Under the pieces are notes generated by a model. That model was not told the origin of the DNA, ran no database searches, and was given only the letters and a program-made list of their open reading frames with translations. From assembly GCF_036850765.1 (NCBI RefSeq), contig NC_089491.1:185049520-185113519 (forward strand): 64,000 bases of DNA. Reading direction: 5' to 3'. Position numbers and translations under genes: made by a program. This DNA comes from Saccopteryx bilineata (lineage: Eukaryota; Chordata; Mammalia; Chiroptera; Emballonuridae). Positions 13,741 through 27,278 of this stretch are shown one piece after another (the stretch's first letter is position 1; each line of letters starts with the position of its first letter).

Positions 13741-14436
13741 AAGAGACCATCTCTATGTTGTATCAGTTGATACAGCAAATTCATCATTTAAATGGCTCCA
13801 GTAAATAAAAATGTATTAATGGTCTTCACTTCTTCTAGAATTGTCTGCTTCTTGCTGAGGTTTCTCTGATAGGCTGTATTCTTTTAGGAAACAGTAGCAA
13901 AACCCTAATTCTCTTTAACTGTGAGAACCAGGGAATATTTCCAGTGATAATGGAAATCTATCTTAATTCATATGTCTTGTATTACTGGATAGATTTGGTC
14001 TCCACCACCATAAAGATCTCCACACTGGAGGCACAAAATGAATCAATTTTGAGGTTTTTGCCTACTTTTGCACACTGCTTGGTGACATCACCAACAAGGA
14101 CTAAAGATAGGTGAAATCAACATAAAACACTCTTAACAGAAGAAATATATCTTTTTTACTATAATCCTTTTGTGTGTCTGTCTGTCTGTGTGCATGTGTG
14201 ACATCCAATGACCACAGTGTGCAGAACTGCCAGTGTGTTATTTGTAATAATGATGGTGAAGACTTGTCAATGCTTAGGACCTTAAGACAGGTCTGTGCTG
14301 AAGGGATGGTAGTTTCTAGCACTGGTTCTTGGGGGGAGGGGGCAAGATGGAAGGAGAGAGCCCATGAAGGGTGCTTAAGGAGGGAGGAAGCTAAGAATTA
14401 GCAGGGCAATTCTTAGACAATAAGAATGAAAGTCCC

Positions 14437-14785
14437 GCCTGACCAGGCAGTGGCGCACTGGATAGAGCATCGGACTGGGATGCAGAGGACCCGGGTTCAA
14501 GACCCCGAGGTTGCCAGCTTGAGTGCAGGCTCATATGGTTTGAGGAAAAGCCCACCAGCTTGAATCCAAGGTCGCTGGCTCCAGCAAGGGGTTACTCGGT
14601 CTGCTGAAGGCCCGCAGTCAAGGCATATATGAGAAAGCAATCAATGAACAACTAAGGTGTTGCAACGTGCAATGAAAAACTAATGATTGATGCTTCTCAT
14701 CTCTCTCCGTTCCTGTCTGTCTGACTCACTCTCTGTCTCTGTAAAAAAATAAATAAATAAATAAAAATTAAAAAAACAAACAAAC
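14437..14785 (+). repeat. tRNA-derived SINE, layout A
   Basis: It starts GCCTGACCAGGCAGTGGCGC and has a B-box-like GGGTTCAAGACCCC. It continues through GAGAAAGCAATCAATGAAC and TTGATGCTTCTCATC to a CT-rich then A-rich tail. It is flanked by the duplication AATGAAAGTCCC at 14425-14436 and 14786-14797. Other plus-strand layout A copies are at 21615, 23674, 29984, 61240 and 62747. Confidence 0.93.
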
Positions 14786-16499
14786 AATGAAAGTCCCCAT
14801 CAAGCACTAAGTTCTCCAAAGTATTCTTGATCCTTTGGTCATCTTCTGGGTGATTAAAAAAATAAGATTATCAACTCTGTCATTGGGTTTTTGGCACATC
14901 TCTGAGCAAATCATTTCTCAACTTTCATTTTTACTTGTTTACCAGCAAAATGTGGATGACACATAACCTTGCAGAGTTATTGGAAAGAGTGAAAGTGATA
15001 AACAGAGGGCCCTTCCATCCTCCTTTGACCAGGGCTGTCGCGGGTCATGCCGAATAACTTGCACTTTCAAAAGTGTCCTAGTTTGTACAGATAACGATGT
15101 GCCTGGCCTACATATAAATTACCAGGCATAAATCTGACACAGAGTGGGTCCACAACCAGTGTGGCAGAATGTTATTGTAGAGGTGTTTATATGTTTAAAC
15201 AGCCAAACAACCAACCAGAAAATCAAACAACATCCCCTCTGATTCATCTCCATAATAAACCCAGGAGTGGAGGTCCATGTCTCATCAGGACCATGAACAA
15301 CTTCAGCAGAAAAGACTATGGCTGCAGCATACTGGAGTGACACTCTGAGTGCCTGGCCCAGCGCCGGGCGCCTGCTCCTGTTGACAGAACTGAGACAAGA
15401 ACTACACCATCGGATTTAGGCAACTTGGTTGAAATGAAATTAGTTTTCTATTTATTTAAACCAACTCTACAAAGAGGCTAAAACTAACACCTTGAGATAC
15501 TTTCGGAACCTTTCGCAGAGTGTCTTTGCATGCATGGGTAACATGGCTGGGATTCCTAAGCACCGCCCTGCCATGGTTGGAGGTGCTCCATCCCCACCTG
15601 CTCAGGGTGTTTCATCTCTGGAGCTAACCCTATGCCACCCCGCACTTTTATGTTGGACAGAAATGGTCTTTAACACCATGACCTAACTCACAACTCCATA
15701 TATGAAAAATGTCACAGTCAATTCTAAAAATTGCTGCAAGTTTTTCTATAACAACATTAAATATTCTACAACACACAGTAGTTCCTTCTGAAACAGGCAA
15801 AGGGAGGTTTGTCAATAAAGCTAATTAACTCATTACTTGAAAGAGTTAACAGACATTCCCAAGTTTCCATCCATGGGGGGAGCCAAATGCTGCGGGCAGG
15901 ACAGGCTGCTCTGGAGAGAGTGAGACCTTGAGTGGGTTCTCACTGCAACTTGGTCACTGGGCCATGTTCTCTGCGTGTCAGGGGTGGAGGGAAACACCAG
16001 GACAAAGGTCAGAGCTCTCATAGCCCAGAGGGCCTGCACACTAGCTGCAGCCATCAGGACACAACAAGCCCTCCTTTCCAGGAACTACAGTGTGACTATA
16101 GGCTGGAAGATTTTTCTCTAGCACACCCGGAAGGGCAGGGTGACTTTCTGTCACTGAGAAAATTCCCAAGCCACCCTTGCTGCTGGAAGGTGTATACTTT
16201 AGGGAGGGCAGGGATATTCTAGCAGTAGCTGAGGTAGAAAAAGGAATTAAGTTAAAAGGTAAATCTAGAAAAAAAAAATGGCCCAAAGCAAGCAACAAAC
16301 TTCATCCTATATTCATGCGGTTCCCTCCTCCAGGGGTATGGGAAGAGTTGAGGACACACAGAATGATTCCCTGAGGATGTCAGTGCTAAGAGGAAATATG
16401 GCCAAGTCTGATTTTCAGTAGGTTTGGAAGAGAAGGGAGCATTGGAGTCTACTGCAAATGGTCAATAAATATTAAAATAAGATCAATGTGCTAGGAATT

Positions 16500-16680
16500 T
16501 TGCTGAGGGTTTATGTCTTACTCTTTTACTCCTGTGAGTGACTCATTACCTTCGCCTTTGCTGTACAGATGACAGCACAGAAGCAGAGTGGTTAACTCTC
16601 CAAGGCCACACAAGTGCAGGAGCTGGATGGAGACCTCAAACAAGCTGACTTGGTCCTGCGACCTGTGTGTCCCAGGGGAG
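16500..16680 (-). repeat. MIR SINE relic
   Basis: Forward motifs TACAGATGACAGCACAGAAG and GTTAACTCTCCAAGGCCACA match the inverted MIR core region. Confidence 0.55.
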
Positions 16681-17698
16681 TGTGTGCAGACTCGGGCCAA
16701 CGTGTGTGTGGGCACAGACTGGCAAGGAAGGTGCTGACATGCAGAGGAGGGTGAGCAGGATAAAGATGGTGAGGGCAGGAAAACAATACGAGAGAGATGG
16801 ATGAGAAGTTTAGAGATGGTCCTGAATGGTGGTCACAAAGACTTGGGGCAAGAGAAGCTGTAGTGTAGTCTTCAAAATGCTGGCAGTATTCTCTCCAGGA
16901 TGCTCCATGTCAGAACCAATAAGTGACCACTGGAATATCCCAGGTTAGACTGAAGACTCTGGCCATAGCTGGGAGAATCACCAAATGGCTAGTGAGGGCC
17001 TAGACAACAACGGGAAAGGAGCAACAGAACTGGTGTCCAAAGGAGTAAAGAAGTCTCTGCTCTGAGGTCTACAAAGGCCGTTTTAATCCCCAGCTCTATA
17101 CCATGAAAAGGCCGCCTGACAGAGAGGGCACGCCAAGAGGGTGTCATCCTAAAGAGGAAATGAAAAGCTAACACACCTCACCAGGCAATGAGGGACCTAA
17201 CTGACTTGTTAATTCTTTAGAGAGACATACATAAAATTACCTTTTCATCACAATGTGACATTTAAAAAAAAAGTAAATCTTGGAAAAGCTCATAGGATCA
17301 CCTTTCCTCTTAAAACCACCTTGCAAAACAGCCAGCCATAGTTACAGAGTTCATTGTATTGCTTTTTAATTGTTGCACTTTTATAAATAAGCCTGTAGTT
17401 AGGGGTCTGGTTCTCCTCACAGGCCCCTCTCCAGCTGGGATGCTGGGCCCAGAGCCTCCTTCCTGTGCATCCTCCTAGCCAAGTTACCGGAGGAGTCTAA
17501 ACCTCTTTGCTACTGAAAATTTGTAAAACAGGAGCTGAGCTAAATTATAAGCAGGTTAATGTTGCAACAAGCTTAGAGACTAAGCATAAAGTATATTTCC
17601 TCTTCCTCTTTCAAGACAGGACTGACAACATCCACAACCCCAAAAGAACACTAGAGACACCATGCTCCCCCTTCTGCAGTGAAGACATTAAGATGTAG

Positions 17699-17785
17699 GG
17701 CAGGGATCTGTGTTATTCACCGTTGAAGCCCCATAGCCTGGCACATAGTAGGTGTTCAATAAATATTTGTTGAATGAATTCAAAA
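17699..17785 (+). repeat. L2 LINE 3' end
   Basis: CTGGCACATAGTAGGTGTTC is followed by AATAAATATTTGTTGAATGA, a near-consensus L2 3' terminus. Confidence 0.75.
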
Positions 17786-19474
17786 TTGTGTCCCAGATAC
17801 TCTCCAAATAGAAACGAACAGTCAATTTGAACAGTTTTCTGATGTGAGTGTGGAGGGAGTGGGGAAGGCTTAGGAAGGGTGAAGATAATATATACTTTGT
17901 CTAGACTAGAGTACCTTAAAAATAGTTAAGGGAGGAAAGATTTTTAAAAGAAGTTCTGCTGGCCTCAGTGTCATCAGAGCCCAATTTTCTATTTAATAAA
18001 GCAATGACAAAAATAGGTGGAAGAAAAAAAACCTGGCCTCAGAGCTCCCAAAATGATTGAAAACGACTGGCTGATGTCAGACACATAGGAGGCCCTCCCA
18101 GTGATTAGAAAACTGTTCCATAAAGAGCCCTGAATGTCAAATTCTTTTTATTAATCAAAGGGTGGTGAAACAAAGATTCATCCTGGAGTCAGGAGGATTA
18201 CATGCACAATAAATGAGCTATGGCTGTAACATATAAATGAATGCTCTTTGGGTGACAGTATTGCTCCTAAATGGCTTCCCACTTGTAGAAAACAGCTTCC
18301 AACAAGCCCCACAGTACACAAGTGGTGCAAAAACAATCATTAAAAAAAAAGGTCTCTGCAAGTATCACCCAGAGATGCACATCCCTGCCCACCTTCAGGC
18401 TAAAGAGACAGGCTCTTTTCTCAAAGCAGTTCTGGCTCAGGTTCTCCTGCCCAAGTTCTGTTTACAGAACAATCCTGGCCACAGGTCATTTGTGTAAGAG
18501 ATAATTAATCGCTAGCTCTTTGTTCACAGGTAAGTTAATTAGCATGCACCTAATAGAACATCAAAATTTTTCTTGGAGAATTTTTTAAAATTCCAAACAA
18601 TTAAGGATCTATAATACCTGCCAGGCTTTTACCCAGAGCAAGTCCAAAGGCTCCAGTTGGAACACGGAAGACTTTGTTTTTAAACTGTCTGAAAACACAA
18701 GGCACTACTGGCCCCCTGAAGGCTTCATTTTCATTTGATTCCAATTTCAAGAAGCCATAGAGGTCATCTTTTTAAAAAACCTTCTTACTAAAATCTTTAA
18801 GTAGGTCAGAGATGGAACTTCAGAAGTCAGAATATTCTGATATCCTAATAAATGATTACGGTCAGAACCTTGCTTGTTTACATTTCCAAAAAGAACATTA
18901 TTTGGACTACAGCAAATATCAGGATTGTTAAAAAAATCAGATATTGAATAACATCCTGAGCATCATCCACACAGAGAAGGGACAGATCAAATTAAACTAG
19001 TTAATGCCTCTGTGTACAAAAAAAAGATGAATCTTAGGTTTTGTACTGTTAAGTACTTTTCTGTCTTTAAACAATACCCTAATAAAACAATTAGGAAGTA
19101 CTCTGAAATCCTGCTACCCCCTTCTGGTTAAGCCACAGTTCACAGAGTAATTGAAACAAAGCCTGAAAAATAAAATAAATACCAAACAAGAGCAAGGCAG
19201 GAAATGCAGCCCTCTCCGGTGCTCTGCCAGGCTCAGAGGGCCATCTCACCCGAACCAGTAATCAAACAAAACCTGCCCTCATTCCACTGCAGCCTCTGCA
19301 CCTGGAGAGAGCTGCTTCAGCCACTGACATTTTGATTTTCACAGCAGATGGAGGCAAAACAACTTCCTTGTCTCACAAGCATATACATCCAGTTGAGATT
19401 TTTATTTCTCCAACCCCTATGCAACATCCAGCCAGCAAGCAAACAAACAAGCAAACAAAGGTTATTTTCTGTTA

Positions 19475-20340
<866 letters not shown>

Positions 20341-21292
20341 GCTTTGAGCCTCCTCTCCCCTAGATGCTGTCATGTTGAGGGGCACACCAGCCCCAAAGCA
20401 GAAGGCCCAGGGGACCGGTACCAACTGTTCAGTGGGCTTGTTTACCCGATGTCAGTGGATCTGCTTCTCAAACCTTTTATTCCTAAGAACCACCGAGCCC
20501 AATAAAGCTTCATTTGTTTGTACTAAAAGGATAAGAAGCAAAACTATTAGGTTCCTTCCTGCACAATGGCTTTTTACTTCATGAAATCTCAGTATCAGGT
20601 GTTCTGATTTTAGCTAGATTTGTTTCTCATTACCATTTAGCTTTGACCAGAGCATAATCAAAATAAGAACATTTGACAGACTACATTCGAGTAAGTGGGA
20701 TTTGGCCAACCATCTCATAAACCGTAGACTCCTTAATAAACCATATTTAACCATAATAAACCATAATTAACATAAAAATTGTTGGGCATCCCTCCTCCCA
20801 CAAATAATTACACAAATAGGACTTCCTAGACTAACAATTCATTTGAGAAATGAAAGAGAAAGAAAAAAAAATTTTTTTAAGACTAAGAATTTAAAGTTTT
20901 TGACACTAAAGAAAACTTTTAAGACTATGTCCTGGAATGCCCTAAGATGCTATCAATATAACGAGCTTTTCAAACTCCTTACATGTACATAAGAGACAAG
21001 CACACACCCCTCAGGATTTCCACCTCTTTATTCTCATGAAATCTCTCATCAGACTAGGTTATTTTTCATTTCAATGCATATGAAATTTGATGAGCTAATT
21101 TTGTTTTATCACCTGTAATTTGAATGTGTGGATTCCAGGTGAAATCAGACCCAAAGTTTTTACCTTGAAACAGCTATCACATCTGAAAACAACTAATGTC
21201 TGTGCCTACCTTTCTGCTGCCTCGTAGGGAACGCATGCTGCCTTGGAATTGATGAGCAAAAAGACTCACAGGACATGTTACCGTCCTACCTG

Positions 21293-21425
21293 GCATTAGC
21301 CCGGATCAGCTATGAGACCCAGGGCAAGCTGTTATCCTCATTAAGCCTTAGTTTCCTCATCTGTAAAATGGGCATAATAGGGGTACTGACCTCACTTGGC
21401 TGATGGGAAAACTAAATGACATTAC
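21293..21425 (+). repeat. MIR SINE
   Basis: A clear MIR core: GTTTCCTCATCTGTAAAATG followed by GGCATAATAGG and CTCACTTGGCTGATGGG. The preceding GAGACCCAGGGCAAGCTGTT is the usual upstream MIR segment. Confidence 0.85.
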
Positions 21426-21614
21426 GAATTACATAAACAATGAAATGTTTGCTATATTGACTTTTATTATGAACTCTTAGGGATTCAGAACTTTAAAATT
21501 TAAGTTAAATACATGTTTGTAGCATTTGTGTGACTTAAAAAGTGTATGAGTTTTAAACACCAATGACAAATATGTGGAGATAGCAAGGTAGAGACATTTA
21601 AAAATAGCAGCAAT

Positions 21615-21946
21615 GCCTGACCAGGTGGTGGCGCTGTGGATAGAGCGTCGGACTGGGATGCGGAAGGACCCAGGTTCGAGACCCCGAGGTCGCCAGCTTG
21701 AGCGCGGGCTCATCTGGCTTGAGCAAAGAGCTCACCAGCTTGGACCCAAGGTCGCTGGCTCCAGCAGGGGGTTACTCGGTCTGCTGAAGGCCCACGGTCA
21801 GGGCACATGTGAGAAAGCAATCAATGAACAACTAAGAAGTCACAACGCGCAACGAGAAACTGATGATTGATGCTTCTCATCTCTCTCTGTTCCTGTCTGT
21901 CTGTCCCTGTCTATCTCTGCCTCTGTAAAAAAAAAAAAAAAAAAAA
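21615..21946 (+). repeat. tRNA-derived SINE, layout A
   Basis: GCCTGACCAGGTGGTGGCGC head, GTTCGAGACCCCGAGGTCGC B-box region, GAGAAAGCAATCAATGAAC body, pure poly(A) tail. The perfect duplication AAAATAGCAGCAAT at 21601-21614 and 21947-21960 implies a fairly young insertion. Confidence 0.95.
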
Positions 21947-22664
21947 AAAATAGCAGCAATGAACAAACATGCTATGATACATTGTTATTCAAGCATCCAG
22001 AGGTTCTCTCTGTTGACTTTACTGGCTTTTTGAAGTTTTCAAAAGTACTTTGTTGAGAATGCCTCATTTATGTACCTTTCAAGAGGAAACTGTCATATTA
22101 ACGTAAATGCTATTTAGAAAATAATGTTTTCAGTGGCATCTGGCTCTCCCTGTGAAGAGTGAATGAGCCCTCAGCACTGGATTCTGCCATTGACTGTGAA
22201 AACCTGTCCAGTGGGTGCCTGTCCCTTGTACAGGGGCCTTTAAAGAGAGCATATATGGTCAACGAACAGAAAAGACCTTTGTTTTATTGAAAGGTCTACA
22301 AACCAAATAGAATGACACCTGCTGCCAACTAAGATAAACCTTTATCCTTTGTCTCTTCTCTCTCTAAGAGGGGAGGGGGTTACTAAAAAATGTGGTGAGA
22401 CACTGGACAGAGGTATTTAAAATGCAACAATAAAATCTGAATTTGTCCCTGTTTGCTGTATGACTTTAGTTGTCATTTAACATGACCCAAAATAATTTCA
22501 GCTTTCATAGCTTAAAGATCTTAGGAGAACATACAATGAATCTTGAAGCAAGGAGTCTGGCATAGATGTTGGGTGGTGATGGAAAGATAGCAGTAATACA
22601 GGAAAAGTGGGAGATGTCAGGAAATGGTGTCAGAGAGGAAAAAAGTCAAAAAGTGACCCAAGAC

Positions 22665-22870
22665 AAGTGATAACAATAAATGACACTATCTGCAATTTAT
22701 TGAACATTAATATTGTGCTAAAAAATACATATTGTATCATACTTAATCTTTATCCCAAACCTATGGAGTATTCTTAATAGCCCCATTTTAAAGATGAGAA
22801 TATTAAGGCTTAAAGAGGCATAAAATAAGGTCAATGTCATAGAGCCAGTAAAATTTAGGTGTAGAAAATT
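22665..22870 (-). repeat. MIR SINE relic
   Basis: GCCCCATTTTAAAGATGAG and AAGGCTTAAAGAGGCATAAA correspond to the inverted MIR core, and the flanking TTTATTGAACATTAATATTG is its inverted 3' region. Confidence 0.65.
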
Positions 22871-23286
22871 TTAGAACCTAATTCATTTATTCTGAAATTG
22901 TTTTTTAATCACAAGCAAGATGAAAATCATGGTTACCAACTTTCTTAGAGAAATTTCAGGAACAAGCTAAGAACCCTCCTCATCACTGATATGACTACTT
23001 CAAGCCCCATTGTCTCTTTAGGATTACAGCTGATCCTTGAACAACACAGGGTTGGGGGTAGTTGACCACTCTGTCAGCCCCCCCCAGACAAAAATCCACG
23101 TATAACTTTTGACTCCTCAAAACTTAACTACTAATAACCTACTGTTGAATGGAAGCCTTACGGACAACATAAACAGTTAATTAAATCATATTTTGTATGT
23201 AATATATTAACACATATTATATACTGTATCCTTACAATAAAGTAACCCAGAGAGAAGGAAACCCAGTTGTTAAGAAAATCCTAAGG

Positions 23287-23663
23287 GCCCTGGCCGATTG
23301 GTTCAGTGATAAGATGTCAGCCCGGTGTGTGGAAGTCCCGGGTTCGATTCTCAGCCAGGGCACACAAGAGACGTGCCCATCTGCTTCTCCACCCCTCCCC
23401 CTCTCCTTCCTCTCTGTCTCTCTCTTCCCCTTTCGAAGCCAAGGCTCCACTGGAGCAAAGTTGGCCTGGGCGCTGAGGATGACTCCATGGACTCCGCCTC
23501 AGGTGCTAGAATGGCTCCAGTTGTAATGCCCCAGATGGGCAGAGCATCGCCCCCTGGTGGGCATGCTGGGTGGATCCCGGTCAGGCACATGCAAGAGTGT
23601 GTCTCTCTGCCTCTCTTCTTCTCACTTCAGAAAAATAAAAAAGAAAAAAAGAAAAAGAAAAAT
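23287..23663 (+). repeat. tRNA-derived SINE, layout C (GC-rich)
   Basis: The tRNA-like head has an A-box region GGTTCAGTGATAAGATGTC and a B-box GGTTCGATTCTC. It is followed by a pyrimidine-rich linker and a GC-rich module that includes GCCCCCTGGTGGGC at 23549-23562, then an A-rich tail. The duplication AATCCTAAGG at 23277-23286 and 23664-23673 flanks it. It lies inside the Tigger element. Confidence 0.93.
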
Positions 23664-23673
23664 AATCCTAAGG

Positions 23674-23993
23674 ACCTGACCAGGCAGTGGTGCAGTGGAC
23701 TGGGATGTGGAGACCCAGGTTTGAAACCTCAAGGTCGCCAGCTTGAGCGCAGGCTCATCTGGTTTAAACAAAAGCTCACCAGCTTGAGCCCAAGGTCACT
23801 GGCTTGAGCAAGGGGTCACTCGGTCTGCTGTAGCCCCCTGGTCAAGGCACATATGAGAAAGCAATCAATGAACAACTAAGGTGCTGCAACAAAGAATTGA
23901 TGCTTCTCATCTCCTTTCCTCTCTGTCTGTCCCTATCTATCCCTCTCTCTGTCTCTCTCTGTCTCTGTCACAAAGAAAAAAAGGAAAAAAAAT
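23674..23993 (+). repeat. tRNA-derived SINE, layout A, stacked behind layout C
   Basis: It begins ACCTGACCAGGCAGTGGTGC immediately after the 3' duplication of the preceding SINE and ends in an A-rich tail before AATCATAGG. Part of the usual head segment (ATAGAGCATC) is missing. It inserted at or next to the same A-rich target in the Tigger element. Confidence 0.9.
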
Positions 23994-25829
23994 CATAGGT
24001 TTGTTTGCAGGTTTTTTAAAACTGCCACAAATCTAAGATTTTCTAATGCACTTATTTTTTAAAAATCTGCTTATAAGTGTGCCCACACAGTTCAAGCCTG
24101 TGTTGTGGAAGGGTCAGCTGTATTCACTGCATCTCTGCCTCAGGGAGCTTTATCCTAGAGGAGGAATTATTCCCTGGGGGCTAGCTATAGTCCCAGTCCA
24201 AAGGAAACTAGAGGAGAACGTTATTCTTTTTCACATATCTTTGATTCATGGCACAGGTTATCACCTGTAGAAGGACACCTGACTTGGGAAGGGGATGGGG
24301 CAAATGAAGGTGGAGATCCAGTCTGAATCTCACTCTCCAAGCAGCAAAGGGGTAGTCATGGGCTGTGTCCTCCCTGGTGAGGGGCACATCTACCCAATAC
24401 TTGATCCACAAGAAGGCAGCACTGTTTTTAGTCAAGATGCCTGATGGGCTGCTATAGCAGGAACTAAGAAAAAGAGAGTTTTTCAGAAAGGAAGTGGCCA
24501 ACTGGTCACCTAGGCCTCAGGCTGTTGAATGGAGTGGGATGAGAATGGTACAGGGTGTGTGGACTGTCTATAACTCACAGTGTGCCATCTCCCTGTCCTG
24601 CCTTGGTTCTGATTACAACCTGCTGTCTACCTCTCCCTCCAGAAGAGCTGTGTCATCATGTCTCCCCCACAACTCCTGGAACACATTAAGTCTTCATGCA
24701 GAAGACATATGGTGAGTGAGTCAGGAGTGAACAGGTGTGTCATGCACACCTAGTGCTGTCTGTAGCCTGTGGGGGAAAAATACAACTGAAGTGCAGTGGT
24801 TTGTGTTTTAATTCATATTTAACATTCCCTTTCCTAGCATTTGTGACATTTGTTTTGAGATTAAAATGTGCCTTGTTCCAAAAATAATTTGAAAACAAGC
24901 TCAGCATATAATCTGGATGCTTGTCAGCATCAAAAGCCATCACCTGAGGAGTTAAAGCACCTGGTCAAGGTGATGGGTTAGGATTCGAGCCTGCCCTTTT
25001 CCCTGGGGATGGCTACATGTGGGCACACACATGTATTTATTGTCAGAGTAATGTGCACATTCTGGCACAAACTGTATTAGACAGAAACGTTTTACTAGCA
25101 TGGTGAGGAAACAAAGAAAATCACTTAATGTAAAAAAAGTTGCTTTATCAATTTCTGATCAATAGTTTTAAAGTACAAAAAAGCATCAAATATACTACAG
25201 TATATCCCTAGTATTATAGTACATGATGCCAAGTCATATTAAGCATTGCCTAGGTTGACTTAGAAAGATAGCAGCTGAGATCAATGGTAACAGGGAGGCA
25301 GGGTTTTGTTTCTTTTCATGTGGTAGAATAAGAGGCCTTTTAGAGATAACCTAAGAGCCAAGTGTTGAGAAAGCCACAAACTTCTCTTTCATCTGTTTTA
25401 GATACTTGATTTGGGCTGATCTACCCTGCTCAGAAACATTAGAGAAAAAACAGGAAATGATGCCACACAATGTTCATTTCAAAAACAAAAAATACAATCA
25501 TCATTCTCTTAAAAAATCCAAACCACAGAGACAAACCATCACAAAAATGAATTCTCTGAGTTTTGAAAACATTTATTTCATGACTACCCAGTACAAATAT
25601 TTTCAACTGAACTGAAATACATTTAAAAAATTTTAATGTAACCGAACTTCATTAAAGCACAGCTTGTCGTTGCACAGATCCCGACACAAACAAGGAAAAC
25701 TGTGTCTCCTAAAATTGTTTTCAGCAAAAGATAGCAGCAGAACCCGTTTTTCTTTCCCACAAACATTCCTGCAAAGGAGTTTTGTATGGAACTGAGGCCA
25801 AGACAAAGGAGGTGGATGTTAGTATAGGA

Positions 25830-26101
25830 CAGCAATTTTCAACCTTCTCCATCTCAGGGGACCCATAAACTAATTACTAAAATTCTGTGGCATGCCAAAA
25901 AATAGACTATATTTTTTGCCAACCTGACAAAAAAAAAATAGGTGTAATTTTGATTCATTCACACTAGACAGCTATTGTTGTGTTGGCTGTTGTCATTTTT
26001 TTAATCTGAAAATCTAAGGGGAAAAAATCAGTGTGTCTGACTAAATAGTCAGAAATTGTGTGTTTTTAAAATTCTTGCAGGACCCTGGATGAAAATTGCT
26101 G
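25830..26101 (+). mobile_element. hAT-like MITE
   Basis: The left end CAGCAATTTTCAACC and the right end AAAATTGCTG are inverted repeats, and the candidate 8-bp duplication (GTATAGGA / GTCTAGAG) is decayed. A related copy is at 55139. Confidence 0.75.
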
Positions 26102-26544
26102 GTCTAGAGCAATGGGAATGGGAGAAGACAATAGGTGACACTGAGAAGTGGCAGCAGAGAGTGGGAACAAGCCCGAAGTTCATCCCCTTCATGAGCCCCT
26201 TGGCATCTATAGTGCCTTACAAGTTTTGAGTTAGATAGGAGAATTACCATTGATAAGAGCTTGATGTCAAGACATCATGCTAGCCTAGATCTCAGAGGAC
26301 TTGTATGGACAATGCTGACCAGTGAAAACATTTCTGGGCACCTGTGGGCAACTCTCTAGAAGCGGCACTGGAACTTCCTGAAGACAAACTGGTCCTGGGG
26401 CATCCATGAGCTCAGGTCTGCTCTGGCATCTTCCTAACTGAGCCTCTTGCCAACACTGCTCCAGACAATTGAAGAGTGACTTCAGGAGCAAATTTTCAAA
26501 GGATATGAATTAGAAGAGGCATGATGTATACAAGGGTTAGGTTC

Positions 26545-26675
26545 CTGCTCTGTTGTGTAGGAGCTGTGTTATTGGCAAAGTTTTGAACATCTTCCAGCCT
26601 CAGTTTCCCGGTTTGTGCAATAGTGCTTACCTCACAGTTGTGTTAGGGGATTAAGTGAGCTCATAGACAGGGGAC
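26545..26675 (+). repeat. MIR SINE
   Basis: CCAGCCTCAGTTTCCCGGTT then TGCTTACCTCACAGTTGTGT and GGGATTAAGTGAGC follow the MIR core order. Confidence 0.75.
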
Positions 26676-27151
26676 TACTGTTAAGTAGCAGATCTGTAGC
26701 TAGCAATGAGTTCAGAACACCCAGAGCAAATGCCCAAGTAAGTCCACAGTCACTGAGGGAAAGGAGGTGGAAGGGCCCTACTCTTTACACCAGGCCCCCA
26801 CCTCTAGGCACCTCTGATGGCTACGAGGATAATGTTCAAGTTTTGCACAGGTAAAGAAAACCTAAGCATGTGCACATACAGAAAAGTATTACTTGATATT
26901 TTAGTGCTTCTAACTTTTGGTGTCCAGGATAAAGCTGAGTAGAGATTATAGTTGGTTTTATATCAGGTCAACATTGACCTAACTTACTCGTCTCATTAAC
27001 CTCTCAAGGTGAGGACTGCATGCTATTTGGATGGTTATTATTAACCTAGGGCCCAAATCAGAAGATGCTGTGTCACACATTTCGCACATATAAAGTCTGA
27101 CCTCAACTTCTGCAGAGTAAATGCCAGGCCCATGGAGAAATTAATATTGTA

Positions 27152-27278
27152 CAGGGTTGAGCAAAAGTAGGTTTGTAGTTGTGAGTATGCAAAACACTGA
27201 GTTTATTTACATATTAGTATCTATTAATTATTGTATTTTCCATATGAACAACTGTAAGCCTCCTTTTGCCTGCCACTG
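27152..27278. mobile_element. mariner-like MITE, 127 bp
   Basis: The ends CAGGGTTGAGCAAAAGTAGG and, inverted, CCTCCTTTTGCCTGCCACTG form terminal repeats of about 30 bp. TA target sites flank them at 27150-27151 and 27279-27280. It has no coding capacity. Confidence 0.82.

Larger units (their letters stand above)
23027..24120. mobile_element. Tigger (pogo/Tc1-mariner) MITE split by two SINEs
   Basis: The left end CAGCTGATCCTTGAACAACA and the right end TGTTGTGGAAGGGTCAGCTG are inverted repeats flanked by TA at 23025-23026 and 24121-24122. The interior (TATAACTTTTGACTCCTCAA, CTTACAATAAAGTAA) matches a common mammalian Tigger non-autonomous element. Two SINEs occupy 23287-23993, leaving about 390 bp of the original element. 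Confidence 0.88.
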
